DNA from: Bifidobacterium breve
GTDB lineage: Bacteria > Actinomycetota > Acidimicrobiia > Acidimicrobiales > Acidimicrobilacustridaceae
DNA length: 64,000 nt
Assembly: GCA_945878725.1 (NCBI GenBank)
Contig: CAMCTY010000004.1
Coordinates: 62,001 to 126,000 of the forward strand
Direction of reading: 5' to 3'
Shown: positions 10,352-19,187 of the stretch, one piece after another
Position numbering within the stretch: position 1 is the stretch's first letter
Layout: each line of letters starts with the position of its first letter
The notes under the pieces: generated by a model
Told to the model about the DNA's origin: nothing
What the model saw: only the letters and a program-made list of their open reading frames with translations
Database searches by the model: none
Position numbers and translations under genes: made by a program

Positions 10352-11779
10352 TCAGATCCCTTCCCGGGCTTCGATGCGACCCGAGTCGATTGCGGAACGC
10401 AGCAACGCATGATCCGCTTCAGCTTGGTCGGCATAGAGCTGAGCAAAGGACACGAGGGCACGATCGAACGAATCGCCCCCGCCTAGGTAGCTGGCGATCG
10501 CCACTGGGTCTCCAGTGCGGGCGTGGGATCGGGCAAGCGTCCAACCGCATATCGACGCGTAATCACCTAAACCTTCGGCTTGCACCGCAGTGAGGTCGAC
10601 CGAACCCTTCATGTCACGCAATTGGCGAACATAGAAATGACGATCCCCAAGACTCGTCCAGCCAAGAAACAGATCGCTGGCGGCTTGCATCAATCTCTGA
10701 CCTACGACGACTCGCTGACCATGATTCGAAAACGCGCTTGGCGCCGTATAGGGCTCAAGGACGGAGCGCGTGGCTTCTTTGACCTGAAGCAGGAGGGGGT
10801 CCGAATCGGCTGGGTCCGCGCTGCAAAGAGCGATGTGGCAATGCGTCCCTACGCTGCCGACGCCCACGACCTTGCGAGCCGTGTCGACGAGTTCGAACCG
10901 ATCGAAGAGATGACGGCGATCCTCGTTCAAGGTTTCGCGATAGCGATCGACGATATGTACGACACCCTGATGCGACTCCGCCTCAGCGACGTGTTCAACA
11001 AGCGGCGGATCATCGACAATGCGCAACTGACCGTCCACCACTTCGGTCAGCTTCCCTATCGCTTGAATTGTCGTGCGCTTTCGCGCTTTGGTAGCGAGCC
11101 GTTGGCCCGTCTTACGGCTCTGACCCGTGACGAGGGCGAGAATCGAATCGATATCGACTCGGCTGAACCAAAGATCGAGCTGCGACATTTGCGCATAGAC
11201 GGCCATCCAGGCCCGATACGACGCAACACATCGATAGGTGGCCGATGCTGAGTCGACTTCGGAAAGCCCGGCGGATCGCCCGGCGAGAACAACGCTGGCG
11301 GCGAGTCTCTTCACATCCCATTCCCATGGGCCACGGATCGTCTCGTCGAAATCATTCACATCGAACAGCAGATTGCGTTCCGGGGAAGCGAACAACCCAA
11401 AGTTTTGTAGGTGGGCATCACCGCAGGCCTGCACGGTTAATCCGCTATCTGGAGAGCCAGCAAGATCGGAGGCCATCACCGCCGCTGATCCTCTGAAAAA
11501 GGTGAACGGTGACGCGACCATGCGGCCCCAACGCAACGAAATCAGATCCGGATAACGGTTCTCATTCTGAGCCGCGAGTATCTCAATCGGTCCCTGTCCG
11601 CCTTGCGGACGACTCCACTCACCGTGGCTCGAACGTCGCGCTCGCAACCGTCCGGCGCGCCCAACTGCTATCCGCTCTGGGCGAGTGGGAAGAACGCTTC
11701 CGGGATGGATGGCGGGTTCGATCCGACGTTGCCCGTCTGTCTCGTTCTCCGGCGCGCCTGTGTGCTCAATTTCGGCCAT
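10352..11779 (-). CDS. DUF2252 family protein (kinase-like fold suspected)
   Basis: A 475-residue protein matching the DUF2252 pattern: RMVASPFTFFRGSA, then VQACGDAHLQNFG at about residues 115-128, then FDVNDFDETIRGPWEWDVKR from about residue 140. The order GDxHxxN followed by NDFDE resembles the catalytic loop and metal-binding aspartate of aminoglycoside and choline kinases, so a phosphotransferase-like activity has been reasonable to suspect, but the family function is not established. Length is normal. The first 60 residues are basic and low complexity. The ATG at 11779 is 65 bases from the divergent phosphoribosyltransferase start. No partner gene suggests a substrate. Confidence 0.9.
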   Translation of the reverse strand: MAEIEHTGAPENETDGQRRIEPAIHPGSVLPTRPERIAVGRAGRLRARRSSHGEWSRPQGGQGPIEILAAQNENRYPDLISLRWGRMVASPFTFFRGSAAVMASDLAGSPDSGLTVQACGDAHLQNFGLFASPERNLLFDVNDFDETIRGPWEWDVKRLAASVVLAGRSAGLSEVDSASATYRCVASYRAWMAVYAQMSQLDLWFSRVDIDSILALVTGQSRKTGQRLATKARKRTTIQAIGKLTEVVDGQLRIVDDPPLVEHVAEAESHQGVVHIVDRYRETLNEDRRHLFDRFELVDTARKVVGVGSVGTHCHIALCSADPADSDPLLLQVKEATRSVLEPYTAPSAFSNHGQRVVVGQRLMQAASDLFLGWTSLGDRHFYVRQLRDMKGSVDLTAVQAEGLGDYASICGWTLARSHARTGDPVAIASYLGGGDSFDRALVSFAQLYADQAEADHALLRSAIDSGRIEAREGI

Positions 11780-11844
11780 GGGTAAACCGTACCGACCACT
11801 GCGCCGTCATGTCGTGCACTCCATGCTGTGTATCTTCGGAGTCC

Positions 11845-12339
11845 ATGGACGACCTTGAAGTACTGACGTGGCCGCTGTATGGAAGTGCGTCGAAAGACCT
11901 GGCCCTCATGGTGTCCGATGACGGATTTAAGCCCGATCTGATCCTCTCAATCGCACGGGGAGGACTCCTGATCGCCGGATCGCTGGCCTATGCCCTCGGG
12001 GTAAAGAATCTCCACGTGATGAATGTCGAGTACTACACGGGGCGCGGCGAGCGACTTGAGTTTCCCGTGATCCTCCCTCCCCCGCTAACTCTGGTCGATC
12101 TTGAATCGGCACGAGTCCTTATTGCCGACGATGTCGCCGACACTGGGGCCACACTTGCAATGGTCCGTGATTACGTCGCACCGCAGGTCGGTGAAGTACG
12201 CACCGCCGTCATCTACCAAAAGTCGATCTCGGTCATGCAGTGTGACTATGTGTGGCGCCATACCGACAAATGGATCGACTTCCCGTGGTCGACGAAGGAT
12301 GCGCTCGTCAACCCTCACGGATCAGACAGCCACTCCTGA
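11845..12339 (+). CDS. Purine-type phosphoribosyltransferase
   Basis: A 164-residue type I phosphoribosyltransferase. The PRPP-binding loop is plain at about residues 88-102, VLIADDVADTGATLAMV, preceded by the PDLILSIARGGLLIAGSLA segment that forms the first active-site loop. Enzymes of this size and pattern (xanthine-guanine or hypoxanthine type) salvage free purine bases by joining them to PRPP. The start at 11845 is chosen because GGAG sits just upstream and the conserved domain follows at once; an earlier in-frame ATG would add an unrelated Cys-rich stretch. The gene converges on the nucleoside importer operon, which fits purine uptake and salvage. The exact base specificity is not clear. 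Confidence 0.85.
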   Translation: MDDLEVLTWPLYGSASKDLALMVSDDGFKPDLILSIARGGLLIAGSLAYALGVKNLHVMNVEYYTGRGERLEFPVILPPPLTLVDLESARVLIADDVADTGATLAMVRDYVAPQVGEVRTAVIYQKSISVMQCDYVWRHTDKWIDFPWSTKDALVNPHGSDSHS

Positions 12340-12359
12340 GAGTCGCTAGCCGATCAGTC

Positions 12360-12387
12360 AACGCTGATGGACGAGTGCGTCAGCGTT
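12360..12387. terminator. Possible bidirectional hairpin terminator
   Basis: AACGCTGA (12360-12367) and TCAGCGTT (12380-12387) form a perfect 8-bp stem with a 12-base loop between the convergent phosphoribosyltransferase and permease genes. The permease stop codon lies inside the right arm. No T-run follows, so Rho-independent action is uncertain. Confidence 0.4.
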
Positions 12388-13345
12388 CCTCACGCTCGTA
12401 AGGCTTGCCCAGCGCAGCAGGGGCCCCGAGGTGCCGTCGAGCCGATGATGTCGATACGAGAACCAGAACAATGATCGTCATCGCGTAGGGAAGTGCGCTC
12501 AAGACGGCCAGAGAGATCCCGACACCACGAGCCTGAAGCGTGAAACCGAGGCTCGACAGCGCGCCAAAAAGATACGCGCCGACAAGCATCAGATCTGGTC
12601 GCCAGAAACCGAAAATGACGAGAGCGAGTGCGATCCAGCCCTGGCCAGACGTCAGACCATCCGCCCATGTCGGCACGATGCTCAGCGAGAAACATGCTCC
12701 GGCGATTCCGGCAAAGGTTCCACCGAGGATCACATGGAAGTAGCGATAGCCCGCCACGGAAATTCCCACGGAGTCAGCGGTCTGCGGGGACTCACCAACC
12801 GATCGCAAGTGGAGGCCGGCTCTGGTCCTAAACAAGTAAAACGAAGCGCCGATCACGAGCGACCACGACAGATACGTCAGCAACGTCTGATGAAACAAGA
12901 TCGGTCCGAGTAGCGGCATATCCGCCAGGCCCAGCACATCCAGTCGGTTGAACTGGTTCACAATTGGTGCTTGTCCCAGGTTCCAGATGTTCGCTAGGTA
13001 CGAAGAGAGACCTGCTGCTCCCGCGAAAATAGTCAGTGCCAGTCCGGAAATGATCTGGTTCACGCGCAGGGTGATTGTTAAGAAGGCATGTATCGCTGCG
13101 CCCATACCGGCGGCAATCATCGCTGCGAGAAGAGCAAGCGGCAGAACAACTCCTGCTGGCCCGTCGACGTTCGTTGCGACCCACGCTGCGCTCACCGCGC
13201 CAAGAAGCATCATTCCTTCGACACCAAGGTTGATCACGCCAGATCGCTCAGCGAGAATCTCGCCCAACGCAGCAAACACGAGTGGAGTCCCATAGAAGAT
13301 CGCTGACGCAGCGATGACGATCAGGAGGTTGTCGTTGAAACTCAC
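12380..13345 (-). CDS. Nucleoside/BMP-type ABC transporter permease 2
   Basis: A 321-residue membrane permease. The segment ALGEILAERSGVINLGVEGMM is the hallmark of the second permease of BMP-dependent nucleoside importers (YufQ/NupQ type), followed by about eight hydrophobic segments. The GTG at 13345 is the likely start: it overlaps the stop of the upstream permease (GTGA), and the hydrophobic N-terminus follows directly. A longer open frame to 13429 would run into the upstream gene with a non-conserved leader. It is the last gene of the four-gene importer operon (binding protein, ATPase, permease 1, permease 2) and works in the cytoplasmic membrane as half of the translocation channel. Confidence 0.93.
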   Translation of the reverse strand: MSFNDNLLIVIAASAIFYGTPLVFAALGEILAERSGVINLGVEGMMLLGAVSAAWVATNVDGPAGVVLPLALLAAMIAAGMGAAIHAFLTITLRVNQIISGLALTIFAGAAGLSSYLANIWNLGQAPIVNQFNRLDVLGLADMPLLGPILFHQTLLTYLSWSLVIGASFYLFRTRAGLHLRSVGESPQTADSVGISVAGYRYFHVILGGTFAGIAGACFSLSIVPTWADGLTSGQGWIALALVIFGFWRPDLMLVGAYLFGALSSLGFTLQARGVGISLAVLSALPYAMTIIVLVLVSTSSARRHLGAPAALGKPYEREER

Positions 13346-14475
13346 GATCCCGCCGCCTTCACCGCGACACTGGTGCTGGCCGTTCGGACGATCCGGTAAC
13401 GAACAAGGACCTCGCCTCCGAGGGTACAAAAGAGGATCAAGCCCTGGAGCGTCCCGACAAGGCCGGATGGGAAATCCGGGCCACGTAGCGCGTAGCCCGC
13501 GTTGGTGATCCCTCCCAGAATTACGGCAACAAAAATGGTTGCCAATGGATTGAGTCTGGCAAGAGCGGCAACAACGATTCCCGCATAGCCGAACCCGGAT
13601 TGCTGCAGACCCTTCGGGTCAAGCACGTGACGGAAATTTCCGACATCGGCTGCTCCGCCTAGTCCCGCAAATGCTCCCGAGATTGCCGCGACGATCACGA
13701 TGATTCGTGAGGGGCGCATACCGGCGTATCGGGCGGTAGTGGGCGCTCCCCCGACAACACGCATCTCGTATCCAAAGCGCGTGCGCCGCTGCAGAACAGC
13801 TAGCCAAACTGCTCCAGCGATTCCCAAGAGGAAGCCGAATGGAATCACGAGGGACCCCAAATCGAGATTGGGCCACCAAGTGATCAAGGGAATGACTTTC
13901 CCCTTTGGGAACACAGCGCCTGTGCCATCAAGTTCTCGCCAAAAGGACTCGGATTCGAAGATCAGATACGTAGCGATGATCCCTGCGATGTAGTTCAGCA
14001 TCAGCGAGGTAATGATCTCGTTCGTTTTGAAATAGGCGCGCAAGATGCCGGGAACAGCCGCCCAAATGCCTCCGCCGATAGCGCCGGCGACGATCATCGA
14101 CAGAATTGCCAACCAAGCCGGAAGGTCGTCGCCGTAGCTAAGCGCGATACCAGACGCGAAGATCGCTCCCATATAGAACTGACCTTCGCCGCCGATATTG
14201 AAGAACCCAATCTTGAAGGCCACCGCCGCACACAAACCGGTAAACAGCAGCGGCGTCGCTGCGACGAGTGTTCCGCTGAGGGCCCCTTGATCAAGGAAAC
14301 CTCGTTCAAGAATCCGCAGATACGTCGACAACGGGTTCTGGGCCGTCACAAGTAGAACTACCGCACCGACCAGTAACGCAGCAAAGAACGAACACACCGG
14401 TACAGCCCAAACGAGCCAGCGAGGACGATCCGGGCGCGGTTCGAGCCGGATCCCGAATCGGGTGATGGCGCTCAC
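13342..14475 (-). CDS. Nucleoside/BMP-type ABC transporter permease 1
   Basis: A 377-residue membrane permease of the YufP/NupP type. It has a first membrane segment at about residues 22-45, the VAATPLLFTGLCAAVAFKIGFFNIG segment and the GGEGQFYMGAI loop conserved in this family, then further hydrophobic helices. It pairs with permease 2 to form the importer channel. Its ATG overlaps the stop of the ATPase gene (14472-14475) and its stop overlaps the GTG of permease 2, so the three are almost certainly translationally coupled. Length is normal. The nucleoside substrate is inferred from family membership rather than seen directly. Confidence 0.94.
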   Translation of the reverse strand: MSAITRFGIRLEPRPDRPRWLVWAVPVCSFFAALLVGAVVLLVTAQNPLSTYLRILERGFLDQGALSGTLVAATPLLFTGLCAAVAFKIGFFNIGGEGQFYMGAIFASGIALSYGDDLPAWLAILSMIVAGAIGGGIWAAVPGILRAYFKTNEIITSLMLNYIAGIIATYLIFESESFWRELDGTGAVFPKGKVIPLITWWPNLDLGSLVIPFGFLLGIAGAVWLAVLQRRTRFGYEMRVVGGAPTTARYAGMRPSRIIVIVAAISGAFAGLGGAADVGNFRHVLDPKGLQQSGFGYAGIVVAALARLNPLATIFVAVILGGITNAGYALRGPDFPSGLVGTLQGLILFCTLGGEVLVRYRIVRTASTSVAVKAAGS

Positions 14476-16034
14476 GACTTATCCCCGGCGTCTCGTGATC
14501 CGCCCATAAGTAATCCGAGACGTTCGATGGTTGCATCCTGCGCGTCGAGTACCGCCATGATCGAACCTTCGTAGATGACCGCGACACGATCGGCAAGCGC
14601 CCGTACCTCTTCGAGATCCTCGCTCACGAGAAGTATGCCGACTCCGGCTTCGGCCGCTTCAAGAAGCAGCCCATGGACAGTCGCCACCGCCCCGACGTCA
14701 AGTCCCTGTGTCGGCGATGCGATGACAAGCACCTTCGGAGCACCCGACATCTCCCGAGCAAGCAGAACCTTCTGAACGTTTCCGCCCGACAACTGTCGAG
14801 TTGGTGTCTGCGGCGATGGCGCTCGGACATCGAAACGGTCCATGAGTGCAACAGCTTCGGAGCGAATCACTGACGTGCGGAGAAACGGTCCGCCGGAAAC
14901 TGGGCGCCGGCGGTACTTCTTCAGAATCAGATTTTCTTCGATGGATAGATCGCCGGCGAGCCCGGTGCCGAGCCGGTCCTGGGGTACGTAGGCAACCCCC
15001 AAATGGATCGGATGTCGAGCGTCCATACGATCGAAAGGTTCACCTTCCACCGTGATCGTTCCCGACGAACGGGCACGAAGTCCGGCGAGCACCTCGACCA
15101 ACTCTCGCTGTCCGTTGCCGGCTACGCCAGCAACACCGAGTATCTCTCCGCGACGAACATGAAGAGAAACATCGTTAAGTGCCTGCAGACCACGGTCACC
15201 ATCGGCAGAGATTCCTGCGATCTCGAGGACCGTAGGGCCAGATGCCGGCACATCGGTGACACGACGCTCGACTCGCTCAATCGTGCGTCCAACCATCAGT
15301 TGGGCAAGATCCTGTCTCGAGGTGTCGCTCGTCGCGACGGTCCCAATGCTCCGTCCTTCGCGCAAGACCGTGACCCGATCAGAGATCGACATAACTTCGC
15401 CGAGTTTGTGCGAAATGAAGATCACGCTGCGACCTTGATCGACCATCGACCGCAACGTGCCTGCGAGGACATCTGCCTCAATCGGCGTGAGCACTGCGGT
15501 CGGCTCATCCATGATCAGAACCTTCGCGTCGCGATACAACACCTTGAGGATCTCGACCCTCTGCTGCTCTCCAACCGAAAGCTGCCAAACCCGAGAACGC
15601 GGATCGACGGGCATCTCGAATCGGTTTGCGAGTTCCGAAACCCGCTCCTCGATCTCACGCAAATTCGGAATATGACGCTCGCTGGGAAGTTTGGCGCCAA
15701 GAGCGATGTTCTCCGCGACCGTGAAGGTTGGAACGAGTCGGAAGTGCTGATGAACCATGCCGATACCCGCGTTGATCGCATCGCGAGGAGTGTCGAACTC
15801 AACCGAAAGACCAGCTACCTCAAGATGCCCGTCGTCCGGACGGTAGAGACCGGTGAGGATGTTTGAGAGCGTTGTCTTCCCGGCGCCATTCTCGCCAAGA
15901 AGAGCGTGAACCTCACCCACTCGGACATCAAAATTGACATCTTGATTGGCAATGACGCCAGGAAACCGCTTGGACACGCCAAAGGCGGCCACCGCAATCG
16001 CGGTGGCCGCCCCGGCAAGTCCATTACTTGTCAT
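14472..16034 (-). CDS. Nucleoside/BMP-type ABC transporter ATP-binding protein (two ATPase domains)
   Basis: A 520-residue double ATPase of the YufO/NupO or sugar-type class. Domain 1 shows KRFPGVIAN, Walker A GENGAGKTT, the Q-loop MVHQHFRL, signature LSVGEQQRVEI and Walker B VLIMDEPTAVL. Domain 2 starts near residue 270 with GEILGVAGVAGNGQRELVEV, a degenerate Walker A typical of this class, and ends with the signature LSGGNVQKVLLA. The ATG at 16034 follows the binding-protein stop by 22 bases and lacks a clear ribosome site; an earlier start would overlap the binding-protein gene. A strong hairpin (15984-16011) covers codons about 9-17. The protein energises nucleoside uptake from the cytoplasmic face. 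Confidence 0.95.
   Translation of the reverse strand: MTSNGLAGAATAIAVAAFGVSKRFPGVIANQDVNFDVRVGEVHALLGENGAGKTTLSNILTGLYRPDDGHLEVAGLSVEFDTPRDAINAGIGMVHQHFRLVPTFTVAENIALGAKLPSERHIPNLREIEERVSELANRFEMPVDPRSRVWQLSVGEQQRVEILKVLYRDAKVLIMDEPTAVLTPIEADVLAGTLRSMVDQGRSVIFISHKLGEVMSISDRVTVLREGRSIGTVATSDTSRQDLAQLMVGRTIERVERRVTDVPASGPTVLEIAGISADGDRGLQALNDVSLHVRRGEILGVAGVAGNGQRELVEVLAGLRARSSGTITVEGEPFDRMDARHPIHLGVAYVPQDRLGTGLAGDLSIEENLILKKYRRRPVSGGPFLRTSVIRSEAVALMDRFDVRAPSPQTPTRQLSGGNVQKVLLAREMSGAPKVLVIASPTQGLDVGAVATVHGLLLEAAEAGVGILLVSEDLEEVRALADRVAVIYEGSIMAVLDAQDATIERLGLLMGGSRDAGDKS
15984..16011 (-). terminator. Perfect 12-bp hairpin in the start of the ATPase gene (possible attenuator)
   Basis: GGCGGCCACCGC (15984-15995) and its exact complement (16000-16011) form a 12-bp stem with a 4-base loop. 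In the transcript it is followed by TTT. It starts 46 bases after the binding-protein stop codon and lies in codons about 9-17 of the ATPase gene. It could end part of the transcripts or protect the 3' end of the binding-protein message, so that binding protein exceeds transporter subunits. Confidence 0.5.
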
Positions 16035-16056
16035 CGAACAGGATGACCGTTCAAAT

Positions 16057-17217
16057 TCAGCCCTTAGCGCTTCCGTCAACACCCTTGACGAAGTAGCTCA
16101 TGGTGTACAGGTCCTTCTGCGTCAGGGATGTTCCCTTCTTGATCTTGACAGCACCGTCCTGATCGAGACGGTCCTGGAGACCCCAGAACCAACCGAAGGA
16201 CTTTGCCCCACCGCTCTTGGCGAGCGCGAGTTGCGAGTCGATGCTGGACTTCGTCGCACCGGAAACCAGCGTGCCGAAGGGAGCCAACGAAGTGAAGTTG
16301 TCGGCGATGGTGCCGTAGTAGTTGTCGGCCTTCCATGTTCCGTCAGAGGAGGCGTTGATCTTGGCGAGGTAGTACGGGCCCCAGTTGTAGGTAGCCGTGG
16401 TGAGCCAAACGCTGCTGTAAGAACCGGATTGATCGGAGTCGTAGCCGACCCACGGAAGGTTCCCAGCCTTAGCTACTTCACCAGCGGCTGGGCCGTCCTG
16501 ATGGGAGAACAGCGCGTCGACGCCACTCGAAACAAGCGACTCAGCGGCCTGACGTTCCAGCGTCGGGTTGAACCAGGACTTGGTCCAGACAACCTTGACC
16601 GTGGCGGCCGGGTTGACCGACTGGGCGCCAAGGGTGAAGGCGTTGATGTGACGAATCACCTCGGGAATCGGGAACGGAGCGACAATGCCAATCACGCCCT
16701 TTTTCGATGCGTTACCCGCTGCAACACCGGACAGATACAGGGTGTCTTCGCCTGCGCCCCAGTATTCGTTGTAGTTGGTCGGAAGTCCTGCCTTGCCGGT
16801 GGTGATGTCATCGCCGGTCGCCTGTTCGAACTTGACGTTCGGGTACTTCGCGGCGGCATCCTGCATCTGCTGCTTGTAGCCGTACGAAGTTGCGAAAATG
16901 ATGGTGTTGCCATCCTTCACAAGGCCGTCAATCACCTGCGCAGCCTCGGGACCTTCAGGGATGCTCTCTTTGAAGGTGGTCTTCACCTTGGCGCCGAGTT
17001 CTTTTGCTGCGAACTCGCGACCGGCGTTGTGCGCGGTAGTCCAGCCACCATCATTGATGGGGCCGACGTAGATCCAGGCGGCCTTTGTGATGCCACCGCT
17101 GCTGCTGGAGTCGTCGCTACTGCTGCACGCAGAGGCGAAAAGCCCAAGAACCGCTACAAGCGAAAGGGCGACGATTCCTGCCTTGCGGAAGGAACGTCGC
17201 CGAGTCGTGATGCCCAT
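16057..17217 (-). CDS. BMP family nucleoside-binding lipoprotein
   Basis: A 386-residue substrate-binding lipoprotein of the basic membrane protein (BMP/PnrA) family. The signal peptide has an RRR start, a hydrophobic core at residues 13-27 and the lipobox FASAC with cysteine 31, followed by a Ser/Asp/Gly linker. The mature domain begins AAWIYVGPINDGGWT and has IIFATSYGYKQQM and KVVWTKSWF, which match the family. It captures nucleosides outside the membrane and hands them to the permease pair. CTCCTC at 17228-17233, which is GAGGAG on the coding strand, gives a strong ribosome site ten bases before the ATG. It is the first gene of the importer operon; I searched the 190-base upstream gap and see no riboswitch. 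Confidence 0.95.
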   Translation of the reverse strand: MGITTRRRSFRKAGIVALSLVAVLGLFASACSSSDDSSSSGGITKAAWIYVGPINDGGWTTAHNAGREFAAKELGAKVKTTFKESIPEGPEAAQVIDGLVKDGNTIIFATSYGYKQQMQDAAAKYPNVKFEQATGDDITTGKAGLPTNYNEYWGAGEDTLYLSGVAAGNASKKGVIGIVAPFPIPEVIRHINAFTLGAQSVNPAATVKVVWTKSWFNPTLERQAAESLVSSGVDALFSHQDGPAAGEVAKAGNLPWVGYDSDQSGSYSSVWLTTATYNWGPYYLAKINASSDGTWKADNYYGTIADNFTSLAPFGTLVSGATKSSIDSQLALAKSGGAKSFGWFWGLQDRLDQDGAVKIKKGTSLTQKDLYTMSYFVKGVDGSAKG

Positions 17218-17408
17218 GTGAAGTGATCTCCTCAGTTGGATTGCATCGCCCTGGAAGGACGACCTTGGAAAGATGAACGTACCCCAAACGGGCGATGGCG
17301 CGTGAACTAGACAACGGGCTCATTTTCCACCCGCACTTGACGGTTGAAACTTGCGCATGTCTTTACGGAATCAAGGCCTGCGATCGAACAAACCACTAGC
17401 GTCCGGAC

Positions 17409-18647
17409 GTGCCGGAATGGGTCCAGCAGTGCCTCAATCCATGGACCACCCCGGCGACGATCCTGATCGTCGTGGTCGGTGTGGGATATCTCCTCGGTCT
17501 CAGAAATCGGCGTCTCACTGTCTGTGCGGCGATCGTGGCAACCGGCCTGGCCTTGTGGCAGGCGTGGAGCATCGGTCCGCCCAGCGGATTGCTCGACCTT
17601 CAGATCTACGTCGGCGCTGCTCGGGGATGGACCGAAGCCAGATCGCTCTATGCATTCACCGACCCAGTTTTCAATCTCAGCGCCACCTACCCGCCGATCG
17701 GGCCGATTCTCTTCTCCGTGTTCGTCCCACTCGGTGCCGATGCGCGGGAGGTTCTCTTCACTGCGGTGAGTCTCGGCGCGTTGTTCGCCGCTTCGTGGTC
17801 AGCGACGCAACTTGCCGGACTGGACCGAACTCGGCGCCTGATCTGGGCACCAGCGGCCTACGCAGCCGCGATCGTGACGATGCCGGTATGGCTCACACTG
17901 CGGCAGGGGCAGGTCAACATCATCCTCTGGGCATTGATCATCTGTGACGTCGCCGCCATCTCCCGACGATCAAGATTCGGCGGGATCGCCATCGGGATAG
18001 CGACAGCGATCAAGCTCACTCCGGGACTGTTCATTCTTTGGCTCGTCAGCGCGAGGCGGATCAGACCGGCGCTGCTAGCGCTCGTCGGCGCCGGCGGTGC
18101 GACGGCTCTCGGGTGGGCAATCGCGCCGGCGGATTCGAAGAAGTATTGGACAGATCTTGTCTGGCATTCCGATCGCGTCGGATCGCTCATCGACTCGAGG
18201 AACAACGCAGTATTTGGCGTCGTCGCTCGATTGGTCCCTCAAGGCTCTGCGCGAACTGGACTGTGGCTCGTCGCTCTCGTTGTCGTCCTGGGTGTCGCGC
18301 TCGCCCGGGGTTCACGGGCCGCACGACAGGACGATCTTCTGGCCGCCGTCGCCATCATCGGATGCGCGGCCGTACTCGTGAGTCCAATCTCGTGGACTCA
18401 TCATCTGGGATTTCTTGTCCTCGCCCTCATGGCCTGCATCCAAGTAGTGCGCAAGCCATGGCAATGGGCCGCGCTTGCCATCGGATGGCTGCTACTGGTC
18501 GAGCCGGGAGGACATGGGGACGGCACTGTCTATCTCTGCGTGCGCATGACCCTGCTTCTCGGCACGGTCATGTTTCTCCCCGTCATACCCGGCCGCAGCA
18601 ATTCGAATGCGCCGGTCGACGACAAACCCGAACTCGTCGAGGTTTAA
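17409..18647 (+). CDS. GT87 family (DUF2029) integral membrane glycosyltransferase
   Basis: A 412-residue polytopic protein with about nine to ten hydrophobic segments. The pattern LLDLQIYVGAARGWTEAR, then LYAF and LSATYPPIGPILF, matches the GT87/DUF2029 family of GT-C enzymes, which use polyprenyl-phosphate mannose or arabinose to extend lipoglycans or arabinogalactan outside the membrane. The aspartate of DLQIY is the expected catalytic residue. The start is taken as the GTG at 17409, since the first membrane segment follows 15 residues later; the ribosome site is weak. Its last four bases overlap the end of the convergent flavodoxin-like gene. The precise sugar and acceptor are unknown. 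Confidence 0.88.
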   Translation: MPEWVQQCLNPWTTPATILIVVVGVGYLLGLRNRRLTVCAAIVATGLALWQAWSIGPPSGLLDLQIYVGAARGWTEARSLYAFTDPVFNLSATYPPIGPILFSVFVPLGADAREVLFTAVSLGALFAASWSATQLAGLDRTRRLIWAPAAYAAAIVTMPVWLTLRQGQVNIILWALIICDVAAISRRSRFGGIAIGIATAIKLTPGLFILWLVSARRIRPALLALVGAGGATALGWAIAPADSKKYWTDLVWHSDRVGSLIDSRNNAVFGVVARLVPQGSARTGLWLVALVVVLGVALARGSRAARQDDLLAAVAIIGCAAVLVSPISWTHHLGFLVLALMACIQVVRKPWQWAALAIGWLLLVEPGGHGDGTVYLCVRMTLLLGTVMFLPVIPGRSNSNAPVDDKPELVEV

Positions 18648-19066
18648 ACCTTGACGACCCCGAGGACTCGTTCGACGAAATCGATGCTTCCGTCCTCAAG
18701 ATCATTTCGCTTGATGGCACAGCCGCCGATTACATCGGCGCCGCGGCCGCGCATGATCGCGGAAAGCTTGTCGAGCGTCTTCCCTGTGTCCAGCGCGTAG
18801 GTACAGAAGACCGCGCAACGCTTTCCGGTCAGGTACGGGAGTTTCGCGAGTCGACCTGCCTTTGCCGGCTTCTGGCCGAAGAAGAACAGGCCGTCCGTCC
18901 AGCTCCCGACGATGACGAGTTCCGCATCGGCCAGAGCCTGAAAATTGACATCTGTGGCCGGGCAAACGGTGACGCCGAGACCTCGAAGTTCAAGCTGGCC
19001 ACCGATGAGCCGGGCCGCCTTCTCCGTATTGCCAGTCATGCTCTCGTAAATCACGACTGCGTTCAT
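18644..19066 (-). CDS. Flavodoxin-domain protein
   Basis: A 140-residue FMN-binding flavodoxin-like protein. MNAVVIYESMTGNTEKAARLI holds the phosphate-binding loop SMTGNT, and LVIVGSWTDGLFFFGQKP is the second FMN-contacting region. The ATG at 19066 puts the first beta strand at the N-terminus; an upstream ATG at 19099 would add a non-conserved leader. Such proteins carry electrons or serve as small quinone or nitro reductase partners. The gene is alone, converging with the GT87 gene. A cytochrome P450 lies about 10 kb away, but nothing links the two directly. Confidence 0.87.
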   Translation of the reverse strand: MNAVVIYESMTGNTEKAARLIGGQLELRGLGVTVCPATDVNFQALADAELVIVGSWTDGLFFFGQKPAKAGRLAKLPYLTGKRCAVFCTYALDTGKTLDKLSAIMRGRGADVIGGCAIKRNDLEDGSIDFVERVLGVVKV

Positions 19067-19187
19067 AGACCATCGACTCCGTACTGGAAGGATCTGCACT
19101 AATTGGATCGGACACTTCAGGATACCTCCGCCGGGTCCGGCATGAGTTTGTTGGTGGCCCGGCCCGTCCCGACGGTACCGTTGACCT

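Noticed and set aside
15946-17226. A 426-codon open frame on the + strand opposite the binding protein and the ATPase genes
   Set aside because: It is the mirror of two well-identified genes; GC-rich third positions keep the opposite frame open. Its translation has no recognisable domain.
17218-17408. A purine or other riboswitch upstream of the nucleoside-binding protein
   Set aside because: I looked for paired stems and the conserved junction bases and found none; only a good ribosome site is clear.
18038-19102. A 354-codon open frame on the + strand over the GT87 and flavodoxin genes
   Set aside because: Both genes it covers have clear families; the frame gives arginine-rich text typical of shadow frames.
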